Shown one piece after another: positions 21,311 to 33,386 of a DNA stretch of 64,000 nt (position 1 is the first letter of the stretch; the number at the start of each line of letters is the position of its first letter). The position numbers and the translations under genes are program-made. The notes beneath the pieces were generated by a model, which saw nothing but the letters and a program-made list of their open reading frames with translations, was not told the DNA's origin and made no database searches. Source of the DNA: Oxyruncus cristatus (taxonomy: Eukaryota > Chordata > Aves > Passeriformes > Cotingidae); the NCBI GenBank assembly GCA_013399855.1, contig VXAY01002192.1, positions 930,001-994,000 on the forward strand. The letters run 5' to 3'.

Positions 21311-24196
21311 TAGGTAACCAGACTCACAGCCTCCCTTTCACAGGAGTCCACTAAGGGTTACTTTGGAAATAATCTTGATATCTTCTATGATAACAAAAAA
21401 TTCCCTTTGTTCACAGATCCCAACGCGCTGCAAACACTTCTCACAATCTCTGAGTACTCAAAACCCTTTCAGTATTTAGAGTACATTCCAGTCACTGTAA
21501 GTTATCCTTAAACATCACATGCAAATGTTTACATTTGTGGAAACTTAAGTTTCTGCTTTTTCTTTCTCCCTGTCTTGGTCTCACGACGGCCAAATTCTTG
21601 TGCAGTTTCTGGTGGTGCTCATTAACATCAGCGGTTTTATTGTGAGCCCATGGCTAGAAAACCCGTGATAAATACTGCAGGGATCCCTCCCTGCCCTCTG
21701 TGCTTCTGCATGCTCAAGAAGTGTCAAGTTAAGCCCAGCCCACCTGCCTGAGCTGGGCAGGCCAGTGGTGGTTTTGTGTGGTTATTCATAGCGTGGGGTG
21801 CAGCTTCAGTGGGCAGCTTTTTTAATAATGTAATCCAAAAGTGAAAGGGTAATGTTTACCAAACCTGTTTCAAAATGGCTGATTAATCAAATAAATGGGT
21901 GTTTATTGAGGCTGTTGCTAGGTACTTACTGTTATTGAGATAATTGTATGACTCAGCTAAGCCAGACAAAGAGCTCTACTGTTGCTTTAAAGTACCGACT
22001 GGCCAAGTTTGCATCTTACACCAGAGTAAGGGGAGAAACTTTGCTCTTTCTTCTTAACTTTTTCACAAAGCTAATCACTTAGTTCATTTATCCTCACATC
22101 ATCCACTTTTACAGCCGGTTTAAAATGTCTTCTTGCCATAAAACCCAGAATCAAACAGTGACCCTTCTGCCGAAGCCCTTTGCCTCCAGCACAGCAGTGA
22201 TGTGTGTTTCATTACTGACACTAAGGAGTGGGAACAGACCTTTCTTTTGTGTATTTTCTATATTACATTAATTATATTATATTTATTATATTTTTATATT
22301 ATTATATAATTAATTATATTACATTTAGTGTATTGTATAATACATGCCTTTTTCTGCTAAACATCTGCATAAACCAGAAGGTCATCACCATCCAAAGCAC
22401 TTGTTTAGTAAATATCTGGGGCAAGTTTTGTGAGGGGAGGTAATCTTTCATAAAACATAGTGATAAACATGGAAACAGCTGACAAGCTTCCAGGCACACA
22501 AGCCCTGCTTCAGGTCAAACTTGTTGCCTGAAAGCCTCTCTTCCTTTCCAACTAGTCATGTGGTTTTTTCCAATAAAAGCTATTGCCTCTCCCTGGAGTT
22601 CTCACTGCACAAAGTCTTAACTCTCACTGCTACAAAGACAAGGCTACGAATAACCAACAGTACTTCCTTAGGCAGGCTATTAATGGAGATTTTATGATAG
22701 AAATTGCAGAATACAACTCAGTGCCTTACATTTTTCATCTAAAAAATGGAAACATTTGTTTAAAGATAGCTACTAGTGTGTATAATTATAGAAAACTCTC
22801 CTCACTTCTCAGAGGAAAGCTTGGAGTACGTTAAGTCTGATGTACAGGAAGAATTTTACATCTGCTGATTTCAGGGGACGTGAAGAACTTATACCTGTCC
22901 TCCAAACGCCCCCTTACTTATATGTTGGTTTTATTATTTTGATGTAATAAGCCTTTTCTCATTCCAAAGCAGCATGCGTGTGTTCTGCTGATGGTAGCTT
23001 GCATAGCTGAGTGAGTGATAAAGGATATTTGAGATCACAGAGACATGTTTACTTCAAGACATCAGTTTCAAGTTGTACCAGTCCAAATTTGGAGTAATAC
23101 TACCAGCAGTAGTGTTATAATCAGATTTACACTGATATATCTGAGAGGAGAGTTTAACCCTGGCTAGTCACATTGTGTAGCAGGTTTGTTGGCTTTTTTT
23201 AATCTTCACCAAGATAAATTGTGTATTGTAATGAAGCAGTATTTTGCTTGCTCAGGGTTGCACTTTGATTAGAAAATCTTCTGGTGTATGTCAGAGAGAT
23301 CACCGCTATTCAGCAAGCAACACCTTCATTGATTGGAAATGTTCAACATATATTCAAAATGTTCCACTAACATTTTCTTTGCTGTAACACCCAGGTATAA
23401 CTGAGAAAATTACATCTTCCCTTTTAACAAATGCTGGAGGTTTATAGATCAAGGTCTGAACCAGGCTTTGAACCTGGAAGTGCGCTGTGTTTGAACTGCC
23501 TAACCCTTTCTTCTGGTTTCTTGAATTAATGTTTTACTAGAAGAGTTTTCACTGAGGGAAGAGAGCAGTCTGGCTGCTGATCTAACACCCGTTACACTCC
23601 CAAGTATCTTACTGAAAAAAAATGTAGTGCCTAGGATGGATTTTTTTGCTTTTACTGGTCATGAGCATAAGTCACGTTAAGCGTGTCCTGGAGTCTAGAG
23701 CCAGCCTCCCATAACACTTTCTTAATGGTATTTGTGGATATCCAGAATGAGAAAGCTGGGAAAAATATCATCAAAACCAGCCTCTGTACAGAGCTCCTCT
23801 CTTCCTACAGCTTTGGGCAGGAGAGAAAATTTTGATATCCAATTATTTTACAAGCCAAATGTTAAAGGTACGTAACCTGCATGGTCAGTGGCTCTTAAAC
23901 ACCTTTTTTGACAATGTAGTTTACTGGCAAGTTCAGTAGCAACAACTTCCCTTCAAAACACTTCCCCTCAGGTAGAAATCTGTATTTTTAACACAGTTAT
24001 TCTTGGGTTGGGGTTTTGCTTTTGTTTTTAACCCAGATTTTGACTACATTGCATTTTCACTGAAACAGTGGGAAGCATATTTGGTGAAAGGGATCTAGGT
24101 AATGAAAATACTTAGTCTTTCAGCCCTTTGAGGCTTGGAAAAAAATATGGCATAATTCAATTTATAGCTGACTCCTCTTCTAAATTCCCAAACTAA
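21311..24196. other. Intergenic DNA
   Basis: No gene was seen. The block 21780-22110 is repeat-free and dense in transcription-factor-like motifs (GATTAATCAAATAAATG, TGACTCAGC). An AT-rich simple stretch lies at 22247-22345. The rest is unremarkable. Confidence 0.5.
22247..22345. repeat. AT-rich low-complexity block
   Basis: Mostly TTATA/TAATTA permutations. It contains a perfect 16-bp palindrome around AATTAATT. The open frame across it (FYYYIINYI-like) is an artefact of base composition. Confidence 0.9.
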
Positions 24197-24310
24197 CCTT
24201 TGTTGTTGTTGTTGTTGTTTTTTGTGTTTTGTTTTGGGTTTTTTGGTGGTGGTTTTTTTGTTTGTTTTGGGGGGGTTTTGTTTGTTTTTTGTTTGTTTTC
24301 TTCTTTTTTG
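24197..24310 (+). repeat. GTT and T/G-rich low-complexity tract
   Basis: Six or so GTT units are followed by T-rich sequence with G runs, including seven consecutive G at about 24270. Open frames on both strands here are compositional. Confidence 0.93.
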
Positions 24311-27300
24311 TCTGGTTGCAAGCAAACAGAATGAAAGAAACTTTTTTTTTTTAAATGAAAAGTTTCAGTTTTTCCAGCTAAATATGTGCATTCCCCTCTT
24401 GTATAGCCCATCCAGACCTCGCTTTACAGAGTGCAAATCCTCGAGCATTTGATTCTACCAGAAGACACTAATTCCTTTCATTCCTTTTACATTACCGATT
24501 CCTTGGACAATTCTAAACAGAGTGGGAATGCTGATCCACACCCTTGGTCCTAATCTACCATTTTCCCAAGGGAGAAGGAGTCTGTTTGCCAGCGGTGGAA
24601 GCGCTGCCACCTTCAATCTGAGCAAGCACAACTGGCTGGACTGGTGAAATTGTTTAGGATTCAGGCTGCCTTGGAGCAGCCCCATTACGCCACACCTTGG
24701 TCATGTGCAATATGAATTGTCTTGATGAAGGACAGATTGTTTATTTTTGTTTTAACCCTGTAATCTGTTAATGTATTTGCACAGTTTCAGACAGTGGGTA
24801 GGAAGGAGGGAGCGTATGAAGAGAAAGCTGAACTTTACCACTGCTGAATGACTTGTCCAATGAATGTATTTACCAGAAATTACAGGAGTCACAGGAAAAC
24901 AAAAGCCAAAATATCTGGCATTTGGTGCCCTCTGATTCATAAGATGACGCTGGAAAGGTGATTCCCTACTTTTCTCTGAAAGAAGTATATGTATTTGTGT
25001 TGTTTGGATTGTGTTTGGAACATTTTGCATCCTATCCAGGAGCACAGACCAGCTTTCCACTGACACCAACCTGTTAGGCACCTCTGTGCTGCAGGGAGCA
25101 CCTGCTCATCAGTACATGGACCAGGGGCAGGATCAGTGCCTGGGAACAGCCTTGAGAAGGTCGAGGGCTGTGTGTTCAGTGTCTGCCCTGTTCACACTCC
25201 TGCAGCACCGAACCAGTCCTGTGAGCGGAGACCCCCTGACCCCTCCTAAAGAGCCTGTCCAGATCTTCCCCCAGACAGAACAAATAAGTCAGGTGTGTCT
25301 TGGTCCTGATGGCACTGGAGGATTCCCTTACCTGCAACAGGACTTCTGCACATATTGCTCATATTGCAGTGCAAAGGGATGCCCTGAGCTAACATATTCT
25401 GCAATATACATGTCCTTCACTGGGATAGTGACTTTGTTTACAGCCCTAAGCTGCTCTGTCTGGCCGTATCCTCATGTCTCTCTGCATCACTCTGGCTTTG
25501 TTAATCCTCACCTATGATTAACAGCCTGAGCTGCTGTGCAGAGTACATAGCACAGTGAACCGTGAGGTGAAATTTGCAATATGTCCTCATTTCAACTTTA
25601 AAATACTAATGTCTTAAATAAAACCAGCTGCACAGAGCAATTAGCAGGCATGAAAATACAAAAAAAGCTTAACAATTCAATTTGGGAATCCTCTGAAGTG
25701 TCTGTGCTCTTCTCCCTGAGAACTACAGCCCTTACAAGTGCAGTAAATAAATTACTTTTTTTTTTTTTTCCCCCCACATCCAGGCACAAAAGAAATTTTC
25801 TTTCAGATATGAAGATTTAAAAATAAATATTAGAGTCATGTGTGCATGCACAGAAGCACACACGTGCTCACACATGTCCCAATTAAGCTGCTATGGATGT
25901 AGCTATAGGCAGACACGTTTTGAAATTGGAGAGTCTGTTTTGCTTAAAAGATATGGGAAACACTTTGGGAAAGTGTTAAAGAGCACATAAGTTGCAAGCT
26001 GGAGCAATGTAATACCAAGGCACTTTCCTGTAGCCTAACTAGTGTCAGTGTATTCATGATGGCAGTGCGTTCATTAAAGAGACTGGGGGTTTTTGAGGTA
26101 ACTTGCAGAAGTAATGGAAAGAGAGTCCTTCCTGGAAATGTCACTAGATTTCTTTTTGCAGAGGCAAACCCAATCCCCTGATGCTTCCAGTAGGTGATGA
26201 AGGAGCATGCTAAGACACCCTTACCACCTTTCAGTTGATCACAGGGGTTTTCTAGATCCAGCTAGGGCATTGCACCGCTGCTGGGAGCGCTGCTGCTTCT
26301 GCACCTCCTTTGCTGTGGAGGTGTCACCCTGTCTCTACCACTGAAGCCTGGCCACGGACGTTGGAGCCAAGGCTGTCTGCCAGTTTTCCACCACAGCTCA
26401 CTGTCCCATGATGGAGAATTTTGGGGGTAGATATGGGGGCAGACTGGTGGTGCACTCCTCCTTTCTTCCCTCCTCTCTTTTCTGCTCTCTTAAATTAAAA
26501 ATAGGAATGGTGGTCTTAAGCAGGCATCCAGGGAAGAGCAAAAACTGGATGAGTGCTTCTCCAAGTACTTTCTCAGCCTTCAGCTACTCCAAAATCAGGA
26601 ATTTTCTGAGCCTGTTCAGCAAAGCTCCATTTCAAGCCTCTCCATGAAGCCACACAGCACATCAGCACATCAAACTAATTCAGAGTGATGAAATCCTCCT
26701 GGAAGAGCTGTTTCCCAATCCAGACAGGCCAGACTCCACTGCCGGAGGTTCCTCACACAAGTATGCAGACACCTGGTAAACCAAATGACATCTCCACCTT
26801 GGTGGCAACTGGCACTTAGCAACATCCATATAATGAGCCTGAAGTTTGAAAACAAGCTGCAATTTGCTGGGGAATGTCCAGTCCACTGCCTGGCCCCAGC
26901 AGGGCACCAGGGCTTTACCTCTGCCCCAGAAGAAGTAACCACAGAAGGCTCCCAGCTGCTGCCCCCGCAGCTCTGAGTCCTCTGAGCTCTCCAAAACTTC
27001 CATTTACTCTCCTAAACTATCTCCACCACCTGGGATTATGCTTGGTGGCTTATGGTGAACCTGCATCACCTGAACCCTTCCCACCATTCTAGCAACCTCA
27101 GCTCTGGGCACAGTCTCAGGTAAGTCTGCAATAGCACCGCTCTGCAGAGGGATGAGCCACATTTCGGCAGAGGCCTTGTTGCAGCAGACCCTCCCGAGCA
27201 CAGACCTCCCATCTCTACCTCTTCCCGTGTTTTATTTCTCCCCCATGCTCCTTTGCCCTGTAGCTGCAGGCTACAATTACTAATAGTAACTAATAAAGCA

Positions 27301-27326
27301 GCAGAGCAGCTCCAGATGAACCGAGA
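24311..27326. other. Intergenic DNA
   Basis: No gene or repeat family was recognised. The 168-codon frame at 25011-25517 has no domain I recognise. A T/C run lies at about 25757-25775. Confidence 0.5.
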
Positions 27327-27401
27327 GAGGTCAACCTAAAAGCAACGGTTTAAGAGCAGCCAAAAAGCAATTGTCCAAGAGCAGCCTGAAAGCAATTACA
27401 C
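27327..27401 (+). repeat. 25-bp tandem repeat, about three copies
   Basis: Two clear 25-bp units at 27352-27376 and 27377-27401 share AAGAGCAGCC and AAAGCAATT blocks. A more diverged partial copy lies before them (about 27327-27351). The array ends some 20 bases before the NUMT. Confidence 0.8.
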
Positions 27402-27421
27402 TCCAGCTAGCATTACACCNC

Positions 27422-27542
27422 GCACACGCCTTTGTAATAATTTTCTTTATAGTTATACCAATTATAATCGGAGGATTTGGCAACTGATTGGTCCCCCTAA
27501 TAATTGGAGCCCCCGACATAGCATTTCCCCCGCATAAATAAC
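27422..27542 (+). pseudogene. COX1: NUMT: nuclear copy of mitochondrial COX1 fragment
   Basis: Read with the vertebrate mitochondrial code (ATA Met, TGA Trp), codons from 27422 give [20 protein letters not shown], then NWLVPLMIGAPDMAF and PRMNN. This is the highly conserved core of cytochrome c oxidase subunit I. The TGA at 27485-27487 stands where mitochondria encode Trp and would be a stop in nuclear code. One extra C in the C run near 27527-27531 breaks the frame just before PRMNN. Beyond 27542 the similarity stops. The single N of the window is at 27420. The near-perfect protein match suggests a recent insertion, or a mitochondrial read misjoined in assembly. Confidence 0.93.
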
Positions 27543-30500
27543 TCCTCCTGACCTCTCCAGGCCTTTGATTTACTCTGTTTGAGAAGCTGTGCTGCTGCTG
27601 TCCCCCAGCAGGGCTTACCTTCCTCTCTCTGTGCAGCTGTCTGGGCTGGGACTGTACCTCTGCCCACACCAGCTCCCCTGGAGCAAGTGACCTGAACAGG
27701 ACCTGCCTCTTCCATTGGCTCCTGGCAGCTCCACATGATAGCATCAAGTGGGCTCCTCACAGTGCTCTGCAGCATCCCTTCAGTACTCCTTGGATTATTT
27801 TTACCTTATCCATGGAGATCGTCAATGTACAAATTGTGTCTTGAAGCTTTGAAAGCTCCTGTTTGGTATCTAAAAAGAGGAGCTTTCCTGATTTTTCCCG
27901 AGAATGCTGTAGAAGTGGAAGGGGCCACTCAGCAGGTAGTTGAACAAAGTGCCATTAAGCCAAAAAAACCCAACCCTTTCCTTGTGACCTTATAGATGTT
28001 AAGCCTTCACATGATTTCAAGCAAGTAGCTGAACCAATTCATACAAGAGAAAAGCGCAAGTGCGTGTGAAATGCAAAGTCCCTCCCTCAAGGCCCTGTGC
28101 CATGAGTCAGGAGGTGGGAGACCACTGTGAGCAGGCTGGCCACGTGCTTGCCCCAGTCCCATGGCCTGCCTGGACCAGATGGGACAGAGACAGAGACGGG
28201 ACACTGCACTGGGTGGATGTCTGATCCCATCTGGTTGTGTGCAGCCATCCTCGTGCTCTCTTGTAGTGTGCAGTATGACTGTGGGGAAAAAAACTTTAGC
28301 TGATTTTACATGACAAAGAATATATTTGCAGGGGAATTTGCAAAATGGGGTGACTACAGCTCTGCCTCCTGAGTTTGCTCATCTTTTAGACTCCTTCTAC
28401 CCTTTTCCTTCTCAGTTCAGCCACAGCCCTTACCTTTTCCAAGTGTCAGATTTGAAGGCCTGATCATATCATATCATAATCATATCATATCATATCATAG
28501 CTCAAATCCCTTGTTTTTCCAAGAGCAGGGCCAAAAGTGAAACACCTGTGTTTTGTCTGGATTCAACCCCAGCCTCTTGCTGAGATTGCAGATACCTGAA
28601 ATTTGGCCCACATGGCTTAAAATCTCAGTAGCCTTGACAAGTGGGGAGGTAATGTCTGATTTTTGACAAAAGTGTATTCTGGGGAAAAAACTTCATGTTT
28701 TAGTTGAAGTCCATGCAGTTATCCCTATTCTGGATGAATCATAATAAATCCTTTATCCTAATTGTACTAAGGATTTCATCACAGAGCTCTCTGCATAGAT
28801 TATGATGTAAGAAGAGGAAAAGAAAATGCTTACAAACTATGGAAAATGGAAGAGAGACTTTTGCATATACGTATGCCCTGTAACGATGAACTATCATTGC
28901 CCAGGCCCCAGTAAATATTCAGAGCATTTTATAAACACAAAAAGGTTTGGGAGTTAATGAGAACACAATACCTGGGCATTGCAAAGCATTTGTACTATTT
29001 AGGTGAGCATCCTTTACTCAAACACAAGGATGAAATGTCACATAAGGGAAGTAGCAATGAAAATTTTGCAAATGAATGCCTAAATATAAGTTTTCCATCT
29101 ACAGTAAGAACCAAAGCCTATAGTTTGATCTTCAGAAAAGGTGTCGATAAGCACTGCTGTTGTCAAGCATGTTTGAAATTCAGAACACTGTTTAAATACC
29201 TTACTGTGGAATTGAGAGTCTAGTTAAGGTCTTGCTGTTGATGTGTCACCCGGTAAATATTTGAGGAATTTGCTATAAATATTTTTTTTCTGCATTTTTT
29301 CTCAGTTGAATATAAATCAACAAGTCCCGTGAATTTTTAAAGGCAGATGTGTTACTCCCTGATGCACAGTATATGGGAACTCCAGGCATTTTATAGAAAT
29401 ATACAGAAACTATCAAGGCTTCCATATGAGTTGTTGCTATTTTATGCTAAAATATGTTAGTTAAGTGTTAATGTTCTGATCTTGCAAATATTTATGCCAA
29501 TAAATAACCTGATTCAACAGGGAAACATTGCTTGCATATGTGACATTAGTTATAACCACAAAAATGTTCAGGACTGAAGTTTCATCTAGTAAAACTTCAC
29601 TTGCTGAAATTAAAATCATAAGATGTCACAATATTATTAACAGTATATATTTTGACAATATCTTTTGGATATTTTATCTCATAGGGCACCATCCATAATT
29701 TAATGGCTTATTGTTGGAGTGGCTCTATTGCAACCAGGTGTCAGGACCATTTGTACCAGGAAGGAATACAGGATCACCCATCTGACTCAGTCTCTCTTGT
29801 GTTTTACTGCAGCTGCCCAGAACTGATCTGGAATCTCAACAGCAACAGTCTTTTCACTGGGAAATGTCAAAACATGAAATCCAGTATTTTTTTCAGAAAT
29901 ATGTTGGGTTTGATCAAACCCACTTTGAGAGCTGCTTTTAAGAGTAAAAAAAAAAATAAATTAAAATTCTGATTAAATTTGGAGAGACCAATTGCGGACT
30001 AGCAGAGCAGACAAAACATCTGCCAGCTTTCAGGAGCCCTATTTCCATTAACTGGTTTGGCTCAGGCAGAGTAGAGACTTAAACCTTATTCTCACACGTA
30101 TGCAGCCTAACTGTTCAGTTCACCTTACCCTTCACTTCCTACATTTTCTGGCCAGTCCCAAGGGTGGTGTGTACTCCGGACACATTAGCACATGCTGGGA
30201 AATACAGCAAAAGCATTCAGTTCTGCAAGCTTTTTAGAAGGGCAGCAGCACCACACTGCGGGTGCATCCATGCCCTGGGATTGCACCTCACTTCTGAACA
30301 GTAATGCAGCTAAAGAACAAAATTATACCAAATGCAAGACATCAATAAACATGTTTTACATGCTCAGAACTCTTTGTGAAATGGTGACCTTTTGCTTTTT
30401 ATAGGGAATCTATCCAGCTGCCTACAGCATCAGAGTTGCATCATTCCCAAGTACACTACAGAGAGCATCAATGTAAAGGCATCAGAACAATGAAAGATTA

Positions 30501-31563
30501 CTGTGACAATTATTGCGTGGGATGTAGCTCTTGTCTTATTAAGCAATCGGTTTCCCACTCCTTTAGAGCAACCTGAGTATGCTTTCAGCAGTCTTGCCTC
30601 ATTCCCTGGCAGGACAAAGATTACAAGGCTTTCAGAAAACAGTCTGAAATGGGAGAACTCTTTTTAAACTATTTAGGGACAATTTCAGTCCCAGGTAAGA
30701 ATTTGTTTTAGGTAAAGACAATGTAAAACCAGATTAACAGGAAATTCTTGTCAAGGACTTAGAAACAAACAAATGCTGCACAGATCACCCTAACTTCAAA
30801 CCTCTTAATGCAATAATTTGTTTTTAATCATCCATGAGATGGAAAATATGAGGAAACTGTAATATAAATGTCCAAGAATAATAGCGGTTAGTTGTTTGGA
30901 TTTAAAATCAAAGGCAGTTTTCACGCTGTTGAAGGATTCCATACCAGTGGGCCTGAGGGAACTCAGGGTGTGGTAGGCTTCCATCTGCCAAGGACAGGAA
31001 TAAGTTGCACTTGTCCTCCTAATATCCTCCTGCAGCTCCTCACACTGGGATAGCACTGCAAGGAGTTGTTCTGATGGGGCAGTGTGGCTTCGTGCTCCTT
31101 GGGGGTGAGAGAGCCTGGTTTGAATGGTTCATCTTGTTGAGATCCCTAGTTTCTCTCCAGAGGTGCTCTGCAGAAGGCTCACCTGTACCCCTGTAGCTGT
31201 CTGCAGGCCCTGGCATAGTGCTGTCCTGGGCTGCCAGCACAGGTACCCTGCCGAGCACTCAGAGGGGTAGCAAGTCTAGAGACAAAGTACTTAGAGGTCC
31301 ACCTTGGAAAGATATCTCTGATTGCCATGGTAATAAAAATAAAATGCTTCTACCCCTTTGCAGGGACTCCCAAGCCTGGTTTGGGATAGAAAGGAAATAA
31401 ATTTTTATCGTGGGGAAATGGAACACAGAAAATCTCCTACGCACCTGTCTGCTTCTTTTGGTGCCTAAATACCTTTGAAAGTCCCGCCTTGAGTGCCAAA
31501 GTGATGATGGATCACATAGTATTTCCTTTTTATTATTGCACTGCATCCTTTGGGCCTCACATT
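27543..31563. other. Intergenic DNA
   Basis: No exon was recognised. It contains a CATAT-type microsatellite (28463-28499) and a repeat-free AT-rich block (about 29225-29560). An A-rich run lies at 29946-29960. Confidence 0.5.
28463..28499 (+). repeat. ATCAT pentanucleotide repeat
   Basis: About seven TATCA/ATCAT units with one interruption (ATAATC). Confidence 0.92.
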
Positions 31564-31690
31564 AACATAATTAGGGCCATATGGCACCAGAATCTCTGTT
31601 GGTTCAAACTGATGCAGATCCTTTGAAGTCAGAGAGCCTGTGCCAGTTTATACCTGCTGAAGATTTGCTTTATGGTCTGGGAAATAAGAG
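31564..31690 (+). repeat. Possible ancient amniote interspersed repeat
   Basis: The stretch 'cagtttatacctgctgaaga' with CCTTTGAAGTCAGAGAG before it recalls an old repeat found in reptile and bird genomes (CACCAGTTTACACCAGCTGA-type core). The family cannot be named with certainty and the match is from memory. Confidence 0.3.
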
Positions 31691-32855
31691 GGAGAAGTGG
31701 GGGGAAAGGGACTCAGGCACTTTTTGTAGTTAATTAAGAACTACATAGATGTATTTGTGCCCTGCTGCTGCTGTCCACCAGGAGTGGTGCCTAAACTGCC
31801 TTCATGGCTGTAATATCCTTTGCGTGATTACTTCTCACTGTCAGCTGCTGTGCCTCTCCTTATGACTCAGAGTGTTTCAGTGACTCTAGCTAAAACTGCA
31901 TGCAGTGAGTCAGAGCCAGCCAGCCCCCTCTGGATAGCAATCAAAAAAATCCCATTCCCATTCACTTGGTCATAAGGAGACAAAGAATTGCCTGACTGAC
32001 TGTAGTCTCTGTGTAAAGAAATTAAACTCTCATTTTTTCCCCTTGAATTCATTGTGAAAGCATTGACAGTTATAAACAAATAAATTCTTTTAAATATATC
32101 TGCTGGGTAACTACAAAAATATATCAAAATGTAGAGAAAGTAAGTAATGTAAGTCCAAAGCATAAGTCCATGGAATTAGAGCCAGAGAGCAAAGAAATAT
32201 TGTACCTGGATGAAGCTTCAAAGTCCAGGATGAGAATTTACACTCCTGAATCCTTATTCAAGGCAACCAGGTAAAAGTAACTTACACTGTCAGAAATGTA
32301 ATGAACAAATACAACCAGTCACTGAAAGCTCTGAGCTGTCAGTACCTGGAAAACTCTGGTAACTGGCATCCCGTAAAGTAGGGTCGTGTCTTTTGGGCAA
32401 CTGAAATGTGGGTTTCAATTCCAAACACTTCCCAGTTTTGAGGTAGTTCGTATCCACATCTAACCAAGGCGGGTCTCGTGTGATCAGACACCCACATCCT
32501 GCAGCCACGGGCTGAGCCAGGGGGCTGGCTGTTGCCCGCCCACTACACAACTCACACTCAGGGCTCAGACCCATCCTGGGATGCAGCAGCCCAGGTCACC
32601 ACTGCACAAACGAAATGCATTCCTGAAAGTCCCCCAGCAGCCCCAGTCAGCACCAAAATGGACCCAATAAAGACTTTTCTGCTTTGCAGTGCTGTAGCCC
32701 ATGTGGAGAGTGGGATAATCTGAGTGATCAGCTGTGGACAGCAAATATCCAAGCGAAATCTAGAGCACAAATATGCCTTGGCCTCTTAGAAGATGCCACC
32801 CTGTACCTGTCAGCTGAGCCACTCTGTGGCCATTGCCTTTTAAATAATCCCTTTT
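31691..32855. other. Intergenic DNA, nothing recognised
   Basis: No gene or repeat was recognised. The reverse-strand frames near 32290-32770 lack domain features. Confidence 0.5.
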
Positions 32856-32915
32856 AATCATAGAATATGCTTATTTGGAAGGCACCCATCAAAATCATTG
32901 AGTCCAATTCCTCAT
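32856..32915 (-). mobile_element. CR1 LINE 3' end (short, reverse)
   Basis: AATCATAGAATATGCTTATT followed by TGGAAGGCACCC and ATCATTGAGTCCAA is the reverse complement of a CR1 3' terminus. It lies about 245 bases before another CR1 end in the opposite orientation. Confidence 0.75.
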
Positions 32916-33159
32916 GAAGGAAGGCAAATTTTTGGTCTCAGAAGGTTCTTGAGAGGTATTAGCAAAGGGGGTCTGAGACTGCAGTGTCTATCTGCTTTTC
33001 CCAGCTCTCTCATTTTGCCTAAGAACATGTATTACTGCTCCATGTAACACATGCTCTTCCTGTACCCTTGGGTGAGAAGAGCAGCATCGTGACCCCTCTG
33101 TGCCCTCAGGCACAAGGCTTTGATTAAGAGTATTTATATCACAAGCATTTACCACAGCA

Positions 33160-33241
33160 GAAGATGTCCCTTCTCATGGCAAGGGGGTTGCAACTAGATG
33201 ATCTCTAAGGTCCCTGTCAACTCAAACCATTCTATGATTCA
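33160..33241 (+). mobile_element. CR1 LINE 3' end (short)
   Basis: AAGATGTCCCTTCTCATGGC, then GGGGTTGCAACTAGATGATC, TCTAAGGTCCC and CCATTCTATGATTC form the typical CR1 3' UTR. It is 5' truncated to about 80 bases. Confidence 0.9.
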
Positions 33242-33338
33242 GTCAGATATAAAAGGAACTCCCTGAGAAAAGGGAGACTATCGGGTCTTCCCATGTGCCA
33301 GCAGGGAGGGAGCACCAGCACGACAAGGTGCAGAGGTG

Positions 33339-33386
33339 CCAGGCACAGCCCTTGCCAGCCAGGCACAGCCCTTGCCAGCCAGGCAC
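33339..33386 (+). repeat. 20-bp tandem repeat, 2.4 copies
   Basis: Units starting CCAGGCACAGCCCTTGCCAG at 33339 and 33359 are identical, with a partial third copy (CCAGGCAC) at 33379-33386. The lack of divergence suggests a recent or variable array. Confidence 0.95.

Noticed and set aside
24095..24452. Frames rich in Lys/Asn/Gln or Phe/Val/Leu
   Set aside because: Produced by the GTT and T/G low-complexity tract.
25011..25517. 168-codon forward frame, Cys- and Ser-rich
   Set aside because: No family recognised. It does not resemble an exon-bounded coding region.
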